Assembly: GCA_031554275.1 (NCBI GenBank)
Contig: JAVBKB010000093.1
Location: 1 to 5,835 of the forward strand
Direction: 5' to 3'
From: JAVBKB01 sp031554275
GTDB taxonomy: Bacteria > Bacillota > Bacilli > JARBTR01
Length of the DNA stretch: 5,835 nucleotides
In this document: piece by piece, positions 4,588 through 5,835 of the stretch
How the letters are laid out: each line of letters opens with the position of its first letter
How positions within the stretch are numbered: the first letter of the stretch is position 1
Notes under the pieces: model-generated
What the model was told of the DNA's origin: nothing
The model's input: only the letters and a program-made list of their open reading frames with translations
Database searches by the model: none
Made by a program: the position numbers and the translations under genes

Positions 4588-5835
4588 ATGTACAGATTTA
4601 GAAAGCTGATCGTCATTATATCTTTGATACTTGCCATTGCATTAGGGTATTTTGGTTTTAAGCTGCCTGAAGTACTGAAAGGCAATGGTTTTGACATGGG
4701 TAAGGAGTACGCCCAGACAAACTTGATCATGGAAGAGGATTTCGGGAGATCGACGAATCCTTATATTATCGTTTTTTACAATAAAAATGCTTCTAGCAAG
4801 GAGGATTTTTCAAGTTATATCAATGAAACTTTGACTGAAGTAAAAGGGTTGAATGGGTTTTCAAAACTCACCTCTCCACTTGAAATGCCCACTCAGTATA
4901 AAGATGATATTGCTTATGCGCTGGTGTTTTTTCATGAAAAAACAAACCCTGCGGAAATTACGGAAGAGCTTCGAGATCATTTGATTGAAAGCAAAGGGTT
5001 TGAATCTAAACTCACTGGTGGATTGGTCATTGAAGATGATATGAATAAATCCTCGCAGACAGATTTGAAAAAGGCAGAAATGATTGGTGTGCCGATTGCT
5101 TTAGTCGTGTTGCTATTGGCATTTGGCGGACTTGTGGCGAGCATGATCCCACTAATTTCTGGCGTCATTTCCGTACTTGCATCGATGGGTGTCTGCTACT
5201 TCTTGGGACAGAAATTTGACCTTTCCGTCTTTGTGTTGAATGTAACACCGATGGTTGGACTAGCACTTAGCATTGATTTCGCCCTCCTTTATATCCACCG
5301 CTTCCGTGAGGAGTTGCAAACAAAATCCGTGAAAGAAGCAGTGAAAAAAACAAGTCAAACTGCTGGCAGAGCAATCATTTTCTCAGGTAGCTGTGTTGCA
5401 ATTGGTATGTCGGGTATGTTTTTTATTGATATTGACATCTTCCAAAGTGTTGCAATGGGTGGTATTACTGTCGTAATCCTGTCAGTGTTGATTGCGAATA
5501 CATTCTTGCCAGCATTTCTAAGCATCCTTGGACATCGAATCAATAAGCTAATGATTATTAAAGTAAATGAAAATGTGACCAAACAAAGTGGATGGTATCG
5601 CTTTGCTTCATTTGTGATGAAGAAACCATTCGTCACAACGCTGATGGCATTGGCAATTCTACTTGTGGCAATCATTCCTATTGGACATATTAAGCTTGAG
5701 ATACCAGATGTAAAAGCTTTACCTGAAACGAGTGAAACACGGACTTCCTTTGAAGATTTCCAAGCTAACTTCATTGATCGAAACAGTACGGATACCCCTT
5801 TCGTCATCACTTTCCCTGATGAATATTTGGTGTCC
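4588..5835 (+). CDS. MMPL/RND family membrane transporter (5' part)
   Basis: This reading frame is open for 416 codons to the right edge of the window with no stop; full members are about 700-1050 residues, so roughly half is visible. The ATG follows AAGGTGA (4577-4583). The layout is that of the MMPL family, RND-type exporters of lipids and hydrophobic compounds. It has a first membrane span (6-24), an outer domain (25-160), and a five-span block (about 163-181, 184-206, 214-236, 262-280, 288-312). A cytoplasmic linker (315-345), span 7 (347-366) and the start of the second outer domain follow. Span 4 ends SIDFALLYIHRFREE, matching the MMPL signature of Asp followed by an aromatic and the HRFREE end. 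D230 is the likely proton-relay residue, paired with F231 where MmpL3 has Tyr. The substrate is unknown. It is transcribed away from corA and controlled from 4324-4587. Confidence 0.88.
   Translation, partial: MYRFRKLIVIISLILAIALGYFGFKLPEVLKGNGFDMGKEYAQTNLIMEEDFGRSTNPYIIVFYNKNASSKEDFSSYINETLTEVKGLNGFSKLTSPLEMPTQYKDDIAYALVFFHEKTNPAEITEELRDHLIESKGFESKLTGGLVIEDDMNKSSQTDLKKAEMIGVPIALVVLLLAFGGLVASMIPLISGVISVLASMGVCYFLGQKFDLSVFVLNVTPMVGLALSIDFALLYIHRFREELQTKSVKEAVKKTSQTAGRAIIFSGSCVAIGMSGMFFIDIDIFQSVAMGGITVVILSVLIANTFLPAFLSILGHRINKLMIIKVNENVTKQSGWYRFASFVMKKPFVTTLMALAILLVAIIPIGHIKLEIPDVKALPETSETRTSFEDFQANFIDRNSTDTPFVITFPDEYLVS

Noticed and set aside
5355..5810. A 151-codon leftward frame inside the MMPL gene
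   Set aside because: It is antisense to a clear transporter gene with family motifs; its hydrophobic translation is a mirror of the membrane spans on the other strand. The shorter leftward frame at 4977-5168 is the same kind of shadow.

Overview
The window looks like chromosome from a low-GC Gram-positive bacterium of the Bacillales. The evidence is an AT-rich base composition, strong AAGGAGG-type ribosome binding sites with short spacing, a PadR + DUF1700 + DUF4097 gene set typical of Firmicutes, and protein styles like those of Bacillaceae and Planococcaceae. The genus cannot be fixed from the sequence alone; a Sporosarcina- or Lysinibacillus-like member is a guess.

Layout. Bases 1-231 hold no convincing gene. 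They contain a MITE-like segment (17-138) bounded by 11-bp perfect inverted repeats, and next to it the intrinsic terminator of the first operon. Bases 232-1971 (minus strand) are a tight three-gene operon. In order of transcription it encodes a PadR repressor, a DUF1700/HAAS membrane protein and a DUF4097 protein made of ~19-residue 'DNG' repeats. The genes overlap by 8 and 4 bp, so translation is probably coupled. A candidate promoter and a candidate autoregulatory dyad lie just upstream. Bases 2100-3005 (minus) encode a cation diffusion facilitator (CDF) metal exporter with its own terminator. Bases 3216-4163 (minus) encode a CorA-family divalent cation channel. A 424-bp intergenic region (4164-4587) then separates this leftward block from a rightward gene, the 5' part of an MMPL/RND-type membrane transporter that runs off the right edge (4588-5835, 416 codons seen, no stop).

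How they fit together. The two metal transporters (CorA, mainly Mg2+ uptake, and CDF, Zn/Fe/Mn-type efflux) are adjacent and co-oriented. Each seems to be its own unit, since 210 bp and a weak terminator-like hairpin separate them. The PadR operon is a probable envelope-sensing and autoregulatory module, and MMPL proteins move lipids or hydrophobic compounds, so the general theme is membrane and envelope homeostasis plus divalent metals.

Most notable non-coding signal. Three diverged direct copies of an ATAGTA(C/T)CTG motif lie at 35-37 bp spacing (4324-4405) between corA and the MMPL gene. The first carries a perfect 8-bp-arm dyad and the second a decayed version of it; this looks like a regulator binding array. 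I see no wholly new defence or mobile system here; the rest is fairly ordinary housekeeping and accessory sequence.
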